The translations under genes and the position numbers were made by a program. This document shows, piece after piece, positions 14,469 through 22,901 of a stretch of DNA of 64,000 nucleotides (the first letter of the stretch is position 1; each line of letters begins with the position of its first letter). The stretch is from Streptomyces flaveolus (GTDB taxonomy: Bacteria; Actinomycetota; Actinomycetes; Streptomycetales; Streptomycetaceae), in NCBI RefSeq assembly GCF_000716535.1, contig NZ_JNWV01000019.1:155352-219351 (forward strand), read 5' to 3'. Below the pieces are notes generated by a model, which worked only from the letters and a program-made list of their open reading frames with translations, had not been told where the DNA came from and made no database searches.

Positions 14469-14954
14469 TCACACGCCCGACGGGCTGTCCTGGATGTCCT
14501 CCGGCAGGACCTCCTCACGGGCCGCCAGCTTGCGCAGCATCTCCAGGACCCGGTCACGGGACTCGTCCGCCGCGTCGATCGCCTCCATGCACTGCCAGTA
14601 CGTCGTCTCGTCGGCCGCGGCGCTGGCCATGCCGACCAGGGCTATGCCGACCTCGCCGAGCAGACCGCCGAGGCAGAGCAGGGTCTCGCGGGCGTCGTCG
14701 AGCTGGGTGAGCTGGGCGGCGCGCAGGTCGCCGGGGTCGAGTTCGGGCGGGTCCAGGACTCCGCAGCCACGGCCCGCCAGCTCCGTCAGTCCCAGTGCCT
14801 CGCCGCGCAGTTCCGGCGGGCCGGACACCGCGAGGCGGCTCCCGATCGCCTGTGCCAGCGCCTGCGCCTGCCAGACCTCCGCCATCATCTCCGCCGCGTC
14901 GGCGCCACCCGCCAGGGCTCGCCTGCTCGTGAGAATGAGCCGTACCGCGTCCAT
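14469..14954 (-). CDS. Hypothetical alpha-helical protein (possibly DUF6099-like)
   Basis: This 161-aa soluble protein is almost all helical, starting MDAVRLILTSRRALAGG and containing EVWQAQALAQAIGSRLA. It resembles a conserved Streptomyces family I recall as DUF6099; its function is unknown. The start at ATG 14954 is followed by a sensible N-terminus. The 160-base region upstream (14960-15120) is AT-richer than its surroundings and probably holds the promoter. Confidence 0.6.
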   Translation of the reverse strand: MDAVRLILTSRRALAGGADAAEMMAEVWQAQALAQAIGSRLAVSGPPELRGEALGLTELAGRGCGVLDPPELDPGDLRAAQLTQLDDARETLLCLGGLLGEVGIALVGMASAAADETTYWQCMEAIDAADESRDRVLEMLRKLAAREEVLPEDIQDSPSGV

Positions 14955-15121
14955 CCGTGCCCCCGTCCCTCCACCGCGCCACCCTCGCACGGCTGCCCGA
15001 ACTCCCTTGTTCACTACCCAGCGTGAGGGACCCTGGGGCGAAAAGCCAGAGGAAGACGGAAATCTGTGGACAACAATTCGGATTCGACCGGTGATTTGAC
15101 TCCACAGAGTAATAACGGAAT

Positions 15122-15481
15122 TTAGCGCTCCGATTGCTGGTCCCCGGAGCCGGGAAGCGGAAAGCGGCCCTCGTTGCGGTCGATCTTCGCGGCCAGCGCG
15201 GCGAGCGGGTCGATGCCGAGGACCTCGCAGAACTGGAGCAGATAGGCCAGGACGTCGGCGACCTCGTCGGTGACGCGGTGGGCCGTGCCGGGGTCGTCCA
15301 TCACTCGGGCGGACTCCTCGGGCGTCAGCCACTGGAAGATCTCGACCAGTTCGGAGGCCTCCACCGAGAGGGCGGCGACGAGGTTCTTGGGCGTGTGGTA
15401 GGGCTGCCAGTTCCGCGCGGCGGCGAACTCGGCCAGTCTGCGCTGGAGTCGGGCCAGGCCGGGATCGGGGTGTTCGGTCAC
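15122..15481 (-). CDS. MazG-like nucleotide pyrophosphohydrolase
   Basis: This 119-aa protein has the all-alpha NTP pyrophosphatase pattern. EASELVEIFQWL supplies the first metal-binding Glu pair, and DEVADVLAYLLQF supplies the second Glu/Asp set, as in single-domain MazG/dCTPase-like enzymes. It should hydrolyse (d)NTPs, probably non-canonical ones, to monophosphate and pyrophosphate. GTG 15481 overlaps the stop of the upstream ATPase gene (GTGA), so the two are co-translated. Confidence 0.85.
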   Translation of the reverse strand: MTEHPDPGLARLQRRLAEFAAARNWQPYHTPKNLVAALSVEASELVEIFQWLTPEESARVMDDPGTAHRVTDEVADVLAYLLQFCEVLGIDPLAALAAKIDRNEGRFPLPGSGDQQSER

Positions 15482-16719
15482 GGGTTCAGGTGTACCACCG
15501 TGACACCGGGGGTCCTGGTGGCCCACGAGGCGTCGCTCACCGCGGCCACACAGCGGATGTGCCCCCGCTCGCCCATCCGCGCGGCCACCGTCAGCAACTC
15601 CCGCCGCTGGCGCGGATCCAGGCCGCGGTCGAAGCCGTCGACGAGGACGGTGAGCGTCCGCAGGGCGTCGGGCACCTCGCCCGGGGTGTCCACGTCGAGC
15701 ACGCCGGGCCCGGTCAGCAGCACCAGTGTCAGCGCGAGGTAGCGCAGTTCGCCGTCGCCCAGCCGGGCGAGTTCGCTGCGGAAGCCGTCGCCGCGGTCGA
15801 GCAGCGCCCGTACCGTGCCGTCGGCCAGCGGCTCGGCGACCAGGTCGGTCACCCGCCCGGCACAGCCCGCGCGCAGTGCCTCGACCAGTTGGCCGTGCCG
15901 CCGGCCGCACTCCGCGCGCGTGCGCCACAGCACGTCGGCGAGGTTGTCGCAGCCGCGCAGCAGCCGGCCCGAGCCGGTGGGGACGGGGGCGCGCATGTAC
16001 TCGGGGCGCGGATCGCAGGGGAAGACGGAGCGCAGGGCGACGACCATCTGCTCGGCGGCGGCGAGCACATGGCGCTGGCCGTCCGTCTTGCCGGCCACGC
16101 GCAGCGGCAGCAGGGCGGTGCCCAGGCGGTCGTCGGGGAGCGGGGCGCGGGTGACCGGGGCGGAGCCGGCGGTGTGCCAGGCGGCCTGGACGGTCCGGCG
16201 TCCGGGGTCACGCAGGGCGGTCTCCAGCAGGACGACTCCGCGCGCGGTCAGCCGCTCCCCCACGATCCGCAGGTACGGCTCGGCCTGGACGGCGAGGTCG
16301 AGCCGGACCGGGCCCTCGGCGCCGTCGGCCGTGCAGCCGATCCGGAATCCCCGCCGCCCCTCCGCGTCGGGGCGGGCCCGTTCCGGCACGCAGGCGGCCG
16401 GGTCCGGGAACGCCTCCCCGAGGGGGGCGCCGCCGCCGAGCCGTGCCAGCGCCTCGTACGCGGCGAGTGCGGTGGTCTTGCCGGCCCCGCTGGGCCCCGC
16501 GAACACGGTGACCGGGCCGAGCGGGAACCCGGCCCGCCGGTGCCCGGCGAAGGCCGACAGCCGTAGTTCGGTGATCCGGGAGCGGATGTCGGGGGACGGA
16601 CGGGACTGCGCGGGGGGAAGGGGGGCGGCGGACGCGTCGGCCGCCGGCGGCTCAGCGGACACGGAGGGCACGGCCATATGCGGACCGTAGGCCTCCGCCT
16701 GTACGCCGAACCGTTTCAC
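15478..16719 (-). CDS. AAA-type ATP-binding protein (ABC/SMC-like ATPase)
   Basis: This 413-aa protein has an FAGHRRAGFPLGPVTVF entry strand, Walker A GPSGAGKTT (about residue 65), and a late region (LGDGELRYLALTLVLL, then TVLVDGFDRGLD) that reads as signature and Walker B. It looks like a single-domain ATPase of the RecF/OLD-like class, with no visible nuclease. GTG 16719 has AGGA 10 bases upstream; ATG 16677 would remove 14 residues. It overlaps the MazG-like gene, so the pair may act on nucleotide or DNA quality, but its role is not known. Confidence 0.75.
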   Translation of the reverse strand: MKRFGVQAEAYGPHMAVPSVSAEPPAADASAAPLPPAQSRPSPDIRSRITELRLSAFAGHRRAGFPLGPVTVFAGPSGAGKTTALAAYEALARLGGGAPLGEAFPDPAACVPERARPDAEGRRGFRIGCTADGAEGPVRLDLAVQAEPYLRIVGERLTARGVVLLETALRDPGRRTVQAAWHTAGSAPVTRAPLPDDRLGTALLPLRVAGKTDGQRHVLAAAEQMVVALRSVFPCDPRPEYMRAPVPTGSGRLLRGCDNLADVLWRTRAECGRRHGQLVEALRAGCAGRVTDLVAEPLADGTVRALLDRGDGFRSELARLGDGELRYLALTLVLLTGPGVLDVDTPGEVPDALRTLTVLVDGFDRGLDPRQRRELLTVAARMGERGHIRCVAAVSDASWATRTPGVTVVHLNP

Positions 16720-16856
16720 TGCCGGACGTTCCTACGATCGGGGGACCTGACGGCAACCGACATCCCGCGCAGACCAGGAATTTTGCAGAAGATGACGCTC
16801 TTGTGGTCGTTGTCGGTGCTCACCGTTACTCTGCCGGGGTGTACGAGGAGTTCGAG

Positions 16857-18509
16857 ATGGGCGATCCGGCGGCGCGCAGGCGTGCGGCGATCGCCGCGGA
16901 GAAGGACCGGCTGGCCCGCGACCGTGAGCGGCGCGAATCCCGCGACCGCACGGCGGTCAGCGGCTTCCTGCGCCGGAAGTGGGCCTGGCTGGGCGTGACC
17001 GGCGACGCCGTCACCGCCGTGCACGGCGTTCTGGACGAACTCTCGGCCGTACCGGGCCTGCCCGCCGACACGCGCGCCGTGCTGCGGGCCGCGGCCGCCG
17101 GCGCACCCGACCGCGAGGCGCTCCTCCCGGCGGTGCGCAGGGCGCTGGAACACGCGGCTCCCGAAGAAGTGCTGGCGCACGTACGGGCACTGTGGGACGC
17201 GGACATTCCGTGGCTGACCGACGCGGGAGCGGAGCGCTGCCGGGTGATCTGCTCCAGCGCGCCGAGCCTGCTGCTCGTCAGCGGCCGGGCGCGCGCCGTC
17301 TCCGGCGGTGCGGCCTTCTCCCTCTTCGCGGCCGCCGCCACCCGCGGCGCCGTCCCCGTGCCCACGCGCCATCTGCCCGACATCCTGTCCTGGGCGCCGC
17401 TGCCCGTCCTGGACGACCTGGTGGACCACGGCGGTCTGCTGCCCGAGGACAGGCCGTGGGCCGACCGGGACCCGGACGAGGCGCTCTACCTGCGCGCACG
17501 CCTCGTGCCGGGCAAGGTCACCGCGCAGGAGGCGGCCGCCCTGGAGTGGACGGACTACCTGCGGCGCGAGGCGTTCCTGAGCGGTGCGCGCCTGGAGCGG
17601 CTGGACCCCGCCGATCTGTGGGACCTGCTGTACGACGTCGTCGCCGACGGGGACGTCACACGGATCGACGAGCTCGACGCCCTGCTGCCCCGCACTCAGC
17701 AGATCCAGCTCCGGGACCTCAGGTCCGGGGCGATCAACGGGGAATGGCCGCGCGAGACGGTCGCCGACACGGGGCTGTGGCTGCTGATGGCCAGCTTGTG
17801 GCAGCCGCGGGAGAGCGTCAGTCCCCAACTGAGCCCCTTCCACGCGCTGGTGGCGCTGAACCGCGCGTACGACCTGCTGAAGGCGGGCCGGCTGGAGGAG
17901 GCCGGGCAGCAGGCGGCACGGTTCGAGAAGGGCGGCACCGGCAGGAAGCCCGGCACCGGACTGCGTCAGGAGGCGCTCACCATAAGGGCGTACGTCGCCG
18001 CGGTGGAGGGCGACCTCGCTCAGGCCGAGGCGCTCACGGAGGCCGCCGTCGGGCTGGGTGAGCAGGCCGAGGCCAATCTGGCTCTGGTGCGCACTTGGAG
18101 GGCCACGCCGAAGAACAGGCGCGACCGGGTCACCAACCCGTTCATCGAACTCGGACTGGACCATGGCTCGTTCCGGTGGGAGAAGCACTGCCGGGAGCTG
18201 TTCCGCGAGGCCGAGGGCGACCACACCGAGCAGGCCCGGATCAACGACGCGGAGGAGCGCATCCGCGCCGCGCAGGGCGCCGAGGCGGGTCTGTCGGTCT
18301 TCTTCCGGATCCCCCTGGAGCCCGACCGCTATCTGATGCCGGACTCGGTTCCCGCCACGCTCGTACCGCCGGTGGCGGCGCTGCCACGGCGCACGCCCGC
18401 GGTGAGCGGCGCGGAACTGGAGCGGATCCGGGCGCGCGCCGCCGTGGAACTCCTCGACGATCTGCGCAGCACGCCACCACGTCTCGACCGCCACGACCGA
18501 CGGGCCTGA
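16857..18509 (+). CDS. Helical repeat protein with degenerate J-like segment; first gene of an Hsp70-nuclease operon
   Basis: This 550-aa protein has a charged N-terminal helix, a long alpha-helical body, and TPR-like helices around residues 320-415. A segment from about residue 427 then reads NPFIELGL, WEKHCRELFREAEGD and INDAEERIRAA. That order (NPxxxLG, a central amphipathic helix, then IN-A-E-L/I) resembles a J-domain, but the catalytic HPD tripeptide is absent. Because a GrpE-like protein and an Hsp70 follow in the same operon, I read it as a degenerate J-type co-chaperone. ATG 16857 has GAGGAG upstream; a GTG at 16839 is also possible. The operon context is certain; the J-like assignment is moderate. 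Confidence 0.6.
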   Translation: MGDPAARRRAAIAAEKDRLARDRERRESRDRTAVSGFLRRKWAWLGVTGDAVTAVHGVLDELSAVPGLPADTRAVLRAAAAGAPDREALLPAVRRALEHAAPEEVLAHVRALWDADIPWLTDAGAERCRVICSSAPSLLLVSGRARAVSGGAAFSLFAAAATRGAVPVPTRHLPDILSWAPLPVLDDLVDHGGLLPEDRPWADRDPDEALYLRARLVPGKVTAQEAAALEWTDYLRREAFLSGARLERLDPADLWDLLYDVVADGDVTRIDELDALLPRTQQIQLRDLRSGAINGEWPRETVADTGLWLLMASLWQPRESVSPQLSPFHALVALNRAYDLLKAGRLEEAGQQAARFEKGGTGRKPGTGLRQEALTIRAYVAAVEGDLAQAEALTEAAVGLGEQAEANLALVRTWRATPKNRRDRVTNPFIELGLDHGSFRWEKHCRELFREAEGDHTEQARINDAEERIRAAQGAEAGLSVFFRIPLEPDRYLMPDSVPATLVPPVAALPRRTPAVSGAELERIRARAAVELLDDLRSTPPRLDRHDRRA

Positions 18510-18558
18510 TCACCGCCCGGCCGTTCTCCACACCCTCTCTGCGAGGTAACCGTCCGCG

Positions 18559-19359
18559 ATGTCCCCCAGCAAGAACCCCTCCCGATCGACCGGCTCCCGG
18601 GGCCGGTCAGCCGACCAGAAGGCCGCGCCGAGGAAGGCCGCCGCCAGGAAGAGGGTCGACAAGGCCGACCGCCCCGGACGCATCTGTCCGGCGTGCGGCG
18701 GTGTGCAGCCCGGGTCGGAGGGGCGCGCCAAGACCCCCAAGCCCACCGGTCTGCGCATACGCCAGGCCGGCCGCGCGGCCACCGCCCGGCCGGCACCGGC
18801 CACGGCCGCGAAACGACCGGGTTCCACCGAAGCAGCGGTGGAGCCCACCGCAACGCCCGCACCCGCCGAGGCCACCGAACCGCCCGCGCCCGCCGAGGCC
18901 CCGGCGGCGCCCGCCCGGGTCCCGGTGGACGCGCCCACGCTGATCAAGGGCATCGTCGAACGCGTCCCCGCCGCCCTCGCGGAGTCCGCGGCGGGCGACA
19001 CGCCCCCGTCGGGCGCGCTGACCGCGGCCGTGCGCAAGGCCGTTCTGGACGAGTTCCGCACCCGCGCGGCCTTCACCGGCCGCGTGGCCGAGATGGACGC
19101 CCTGCTGTGGACACAGCCGGACCACGGCGGCCCCGCCGTCCGCGCCTCGATGGCGGACCATCTCAAGGCCCTCGGGATCCGGCGGCTGGACGCACCGGAC
19201 CGGGCGGAGGCGTTCGTCGTCACGGAGGGGACGGGCGATGCCTTCGAGCTGCTCCGCCCCGCCTACGTCGACGATCTGACGGGCAAGGTCATCCTGGCCG
19301 GTCAGCTCCGGCGGATCGCGCCGGACGCGGCACAGCACACCACGGGAGAAGACGCATGA
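18559..19359 (+). CDS. GrpE-like protein with disordered N-terminus; partner of the Hsp70-nuclease
   Basis: This 266-aa protein has about 120 residues of basic and then Pro/Ala-rich disorder, holding a lone CPACGG (half of a zinc ribbon). A helical stretch follows (about 125-205), then a beta-rich end: FVVTEGTGDAFELLRPAYVD and GKVILAGQLRRI. The helix-then-beta order and the strand pattern of the last 45 residues recall the GrpE beta domain that opens the Hsp70 nucleotide-binding cleft. It lies between the J-like gene and the Hsp70 and overlaps the latter by ATGA, which fits a nucleotide exchange role. The similarity is weak by eye and needs structural comparison. Confidence 0.5.
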   Translation: MSPSKNPSRSTGSRGRSADQKAAPRKAAARKRVDKADRPGRICPACGGVQPGSEGRAKTPKPTGLRIRQAGRAATARPAPATAAKRPGSTEAAVEPTATPAPAEATEPPAPAEAPAAPARVPVDAPTLIKGIVERVPAALAESAAGDTPPSGALTAAVRKAVLDEFRTRAAFTGRVAEMDALLWTQPDHGGPAVRASMADHLKALGIRRLDAPDRAEAFVVTEGTGDAFELLRPAYVDDLTGKVILAGQLRRIAPDAAQHTTGEDA

Positions 19360-21380
19360 CCGCCACCGGTATCGACTTCGGCACCACGAACTCGGTGGCC
19401 GCGCAGTGGACCGGTGGCGAGTTCGCCGAGGTGCTGGAGATCGGCGGCCACGGACTGGACGCCACCTGGCGCCGTCCGGGCTTCGAGCTGCTGTACCCGT
19501 CGGTGGTCGGCACCAGTTCGCTGCGCACCGGCACCCTGTTCGGCTGGGAGGCCAAGCTGCGTTCCGAGCGCGCCGTGGAGGCGTGCAAGCGGATGCTGCG
19601 CGAGGAACCCCTCGTCACCATCGGGGGCGAGCGGTTCGCCGCCACCACCGCCGCTGCCGCGGTGTTCCGGTCGATGGTCGTCGCCGCGCAGGACGAGGCG
19701 GCCACGGACATCGACGAGGCGGTCATCACCGTACCGGCCAACGCCACCGGCGCGGCCCGGTTCCGTACCCGGGAGGCGGCCCGGGCCGCGGGCATCAGGG
19801 TGCGCGCCCTGCTGAACGAGCCGACCGCCGCGGCCATCGCCTACGCCCACTACCTGGAGGAGGAGGGCGAGTTCCTGGTCTTCGACTGGGGCGGCGGCAC
19901 GATGGACGCCACCCTCCTGCTGCACGACGACGGCTTCTTCGACGAGAAGGCCAGCCGTGGTGTCAACCGGCTCGGCGGCCTGGAGATCGACGAACGGCTG
20001 CGCCGGATGGTCCTGGAGCGGTCCCCCGCGCAGCGGGCCTGGACGGAGTCGGAGAAGCGGCAGTTCCGGCTCGACATCGAACGCAGCAAGATCCTGCTGT
20101 CCCAGCAGGAGTCGGTCAGCGTGCTGACCCCGGACGGCGTGTCGGTGGAGATCGGCCAGGACGAGTTCTCGTACGAGATCCAGGACCTGATCACCCGGGC
20201 GCTGGAGCCCGTCGAGGAGTGCCTCGCCCAGGCACAGCTCGACCCCGAGGACCTGACCGCCGTGCTGATGATCGGCGGCAGCAGCCAGATTCCGGCGGTG
20301 CGCGCCGCGGTCGCCGAGGCGCTCGACCGGGATCCGGTGTCCGTCGAGGCGTTCGACCCGATGACGGCGGTGGCCGAGGGTGCGGCGATCTGCGCCGCCG
20401 CCATGGCCGGGGAACTGAGCAGCATCATCCGGGTCGTCAACACGCACGCGCTCGGCACGGTCACGACCGGGAGCGACGGCAGCAGGCAGTTCAGCACCCT
20501 GATCCCGCGCAACCTGCGGCTGCCCCAGCAGCGCGTGAAGTCGTACGAGCCCAACAAGGACAACGTCACCAAGCTGACGGTCGAGGTCTGGGAAGGTGCG
20601 CCGGACCGGCCGGTCGAGCACCCGGACAACGTCAAGCTGACCGAGCTCCAGCTCACGTACCCGGAGCCCTGCCGTGACCGGAGCGAGGGCGTCTTCGACC
20701 TGGAGTTCACCTACAGCAAGGAGGGGCTGCTGTCGGTCGAGGCGACCCTGCAGCGCACCGGCGAGGTCGTGCTCAACGGTGAGGTCAAGGTGTTCGGTGA
20801 CGGCGCGGTGGAGCCGGAGGTGACCAAGGAGCTCGAACGGCTGCTGGCCCTGTCCCCGGCCGCGCGGCCGGTGCCGAAGCCCACGCATCCGCAGACCCCG
20901 GCGGGCAGGCCGCGGCAGGCCGGCGAGTCCACCGAGCCACTGGTCGTGGACGGCTCCAACCTCGCCTGGAACGGCAGACCGCCGCGCACGCAGGGCGGCC
21001 GGCCGAGCTTCGCGGCGCTCCAGGCGGCGGTGACCGCGCTCCGGTTCAAGCACCCGCAGCGCGACATCCACGTGGTCGTGGACGCCTCCCTGCGGCACCA
21101 GGTCAGCGCGGAGGAACGGCCGCTGGTGGAGCAGGCGGTCGCGGAGCACCACGTCGTGCAGCCGCCGGCCGGCACGGAGGGCCGGGGTGACGCGTTGGTC
21201 ATCAGCATCGCCGAGGAAGTGGGCGGCATCATCGTCTCCAACGACAACTTCGCCCCGTTCCAGAAGGACAGCCCCTGGCTGCTGAGCAAGGGGCGCGTCA
21301 TGGGAGCGACGCAGTCGCACGGTGTGTGGGTGTTCACCGCCCGCACCCCGAACCCGGCGACGGGAGCCGTGCGGCACTGA
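19356..21380 (+). CDS. Hsp70-family ATPase fused to a C-terminal NYN/PIN-like nuclease domain
   Basis: This 674-aa protein starts with a full Hsp70 actin-like ATPase domain: GIDFGTTNSVAA (about 5-16), NEPTAAAIAYA, FDWGGGTMDAT, and IGGSSQIPAVR with the adenosine-site motif. A beta-rich substrate-binding-like region follows (about 365-500). Residues 529-660 then form a separate domain: LVVDGSNLAW, then IHVVVDASL, then GDALVISIAEE, then GGIIVSNDNFAPF. The four spaced Asp residues and the DGSN start match the NYN/Zc3h12a type of PIN-fold ribonuclease. Fusion of a chaperone ATPase to an RNase fold is unusual and suggests ATP- or client-controlled RNA cleavage. The Hsp70 call is certain; the nuclease call is strong by motif; the function is unknown. 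Confidence 0.85.
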   Translation: MTATGIDFGTTNSVAAQWTGGEFAEVLEIGGHGLDATWRRPGFELLYPSVVGTSSLRTGTLFGWEAKLRSERAVEACKRMLREEPLVTIGGERFAATTAAAAVFRSMVVAAQDEAATDIDEAVITVPANATGAARFRTREAARAAGIRVRALLNEPTAAAIAYAHYLEEEGEFLVFDWGGGTMDATLLLHDDGFFDEKASRGVNRLGGLEIDERLRRMVLERSPAQRAWTESEKRQFRLDIERSKILLSQQESVSVLTPDGVSVEIGQDEFSYEIQDLITRALEPVEECLAQAQLDPEDLTAVLMIGGSSQIPAVRAAVAEALDRDPVSVEAFDPMTAVAEGAAICAAAMAGELSSIIRVVNTHALGTVTTGSDGSRQFSTLIPRNLRLPQQRVKSYEPNKDNVTKLTVEVWEGAPDRPVEHPDNVKLTELQLTYPEPCRDRSEGVFDLEFTYSKEGLLSVEATLQRTGEVVLNGEVKVFGDGAVEPEVTKELERLLALSPAARPVPKPTHPQTPAGRPRQAGESTEPLVVDGSNLAWNGRPPRTQGGRPSFAALQAAVTALRFKHPQRDIHVVVDASLRHQVSAEERPLVEQAVAEHHVVQPPAGTEGRGDALVISIAEEVGGIIVSNDNFAPFQKDSPWLLSKGRVMGATQSHGVWVFTARTPNPATGAVRH

Positions 21381-21536
21381 GCACACGCTTCTCGCCGGCC
21401 CCGCGCCTCACGGCCACTCCCTGGGAGAGGGCCGCGGGGCGCGGCGCCGGGGCCGGACCCGGTTGCCGTGCCGGGGCGGCAGTCCGCGCTCCGCCGGGGC
21501 CGTGCCGCGTACGGCTGGATCCCGCATCACACACCG

Positions 21537-21870
21537 CCGTGGCCGCACCACGCACCATCGAACCGTGCGGCACAGGCCGGAGCCCGCATCGTGCACCACC
21601 GTGGCCCCACCACGCGCCGTCAGAACCGCACCGCGCACGGCCAGAGCCCGCATCGTGCAGCGCCGTGGCCTCACCACACGCCGTCAGAACCGCACCGCGC
21701 ACGGCCAGAGCCCGCACCGTGCACCGCCGAGACCCGCACCGCACGCCGCCGTGGCCCCACCACGCCATCAGAACTGCATCCTGCACGGCCCCCAACCGCA
21801 TCGTGCACCACCGTGGCCGCACCACGCGCCGTCGCAACCCCGCCGCACACGGCCGGAACTCACACCGCGC
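21537..21870. repeat. Imperfect tandem repeats, about 62-64 bp period
   Basis: Five copies start with ccgtggcc at 21537, 21599, 21663, 21749 and 21811, spaced 62, 64, 86 and 62 bases. Each carries caccacgc, a gcacggcc block and cccgcatcgtgcacc. I see no coding constraint, and open frames across it are Pro/Arg/His low complexity. Confidence 0.8.
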
Positions 21871-21911
21871 ACGCCGAGACCCGCACCGCTCACCTTCGGC
21901 GCCCGCATCGC

Positions 21912-22190
21912 GCACGCCCGAGACCCGGGGCGCGCACCGCCGAAGCCCCCGGTGCACGCCCGAGCCCCGGGACGCGCACCGCCGAAGCCCCCGCAGCCGA
22001 GCCCCGGGACGCGCACCGCCGAAGCCCCCGCAGCACGCCCGGGACCCGGGAGGCGCACCGCCGGAATCCCCGCTGCACGCCCGAGCCCCGGGACGCGCAC
22101 CGCCGGAATCCCCGCAGCACGCCCGAGACCCCGGGTCAGAGCACCGCCGAAGCCCCCGGTGCACGGGCGCGCACCGCCGAAGCCCCCGCG
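21912..22190. repeat. Tandem repeats, about 42 bp period
   Basis: Seven copies of a gcgcaccgccgaagcccccg core start at 21932, 21974, 22011, 22053, 22095, 22139 and 22169, alternating with gcacgcccgagccccggga spacers. The spacing is mostly 42-44 bases, with shorter units of 37 and 30. Together with the preceding array this fills the 0.9-kb gap 21381-22286, where I see no gene. Confidence 0.85.
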
Positions 22191-22286
22191 GCAAACCCAG
22201 GACCGGGGCGGGGCGAACCGGCGGCGGCCCCGCGGCGCGGCCGGCCCCGGCCGGTGCCGTGGGGCGCGTGTCGGTGTGGGGGTCGT

Positions 22287-22676
22287 TCAGCCGCCCGAGA
22301 TCGCCGCGCCCTCCATGAGTCCGCTGACCTCCGTCCCGGGCGGCGTGAGGAGGAAGACGTTCCGGTCGACGCGGTGCATACCGCTGCCCAGCCCGAAGAC
22401 GACGCCCGTGCTGAAGTCGAGGACGCGCTTGGCGACGTCGCCCTCCGCGCCGGACAGGTCGAGCAGCACCGGCGCTCCGGCCATCAGGGTCTCGGCGACC
22501 TCCCGGGCGTCCGCGAAGACGTTGACGCGCAGGACCACGAACCGGCGCCGCGTCTCGGTCTCGGCGTCGGGCAGCGAGCGGTGGTTCACCGCGGACGGCC
22601 AGGCGTCCCGGCCCCGCAGCGGCACGACCTGGGCGAGCCCTTCCCACTGTTCATCGGTGACGTCGTAACGGCTCAC
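22287..22676 (-). CDS. SepF-like cell division protein
   Basis: This 129-aa protein contains the SepF core. Beta strands (RRFVVLRVNVFADAREVAET) are followed by LLDLSGAEGDVAKRVLDFSTGVVFGLG and a final strand, RVDRNVFLLTP. SepF polymers link FtsZ to the membrane, and Streptomyces carry additional SepF-like paralogues beside the main one in the division cluster. This copy is outside any ftsZ region and lacks the long N-terminal amphipathic helix and acidic linker, so it fits a paralogue. GTG 22676 has AGGGGGAG upstream. Confidence 0.8.
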   Translation of the reverse strand: MSRYDVTDEQWEGLAQVVPLRGRDAWPSAVNHRSLPDAETETRRRFVVLRVNVFADAREVAETLMAGAPVLLDLSGAEGDVAKRVLDFSTGVVFGLGSGMHRVDRNVFLLTPPGTEVSGLMEGAAISGG

Positions 22677-22887
22677 CGGCTCCCCCTGACCTGACTCGCA
22701 CTCAATGCCTGCACCAGCCAATTCTTACGCCAAGTCACCCGTTCGGCCCAACAACGACACGGTGCGCGACCGGGCCGGCCGTATCTCACGCGTCACACAC
22801 TGCGTCAGATGTGCGGATACGTCCGCTTCTTACCGGGCTCATACCCGACTCTTCATCGGTCTCCGCGCGTCGCTCACCCGCCGCCGC

Positions 22888-22893
22888 TAGCGT
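22888..22893 (+). promoter_or_regulatory. Candidate -10 box of a leaderless transcript
   Basis: TAGCGT lies 8 bases before GTG 22902, with no ribosome binding site between them. That spacing places the transcription start at or next to the start codon. No clear -35 box is visible. Confidence 0.35.
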
Positions 22894-22901
22894 CGCGTGC
22901 C

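Noticed and set aside
16857..18509. Active J-domain protein
   Set aside because: The HPD tripeptide is missing, so only a degenerate J-like segment is proposed.
18693..21380. 895-codon frame running into the Hsp70 gene
   Set aside because: The first 220 codons are an off-frame reading of the GrpE-like gene. The true start is ATG 19356.
21912..22190. CRISPR array
   Set aside because: The 42-bp units repeat almost throughout, without unique spacers, and no cas gene is present.
21326..22318. Long frames through the repeat island in several phases
   Set aside because: All are repeats of Pro/Arg/His with no start signal, and several frames stay open at once, as expected for GC-rich tandem repeats.
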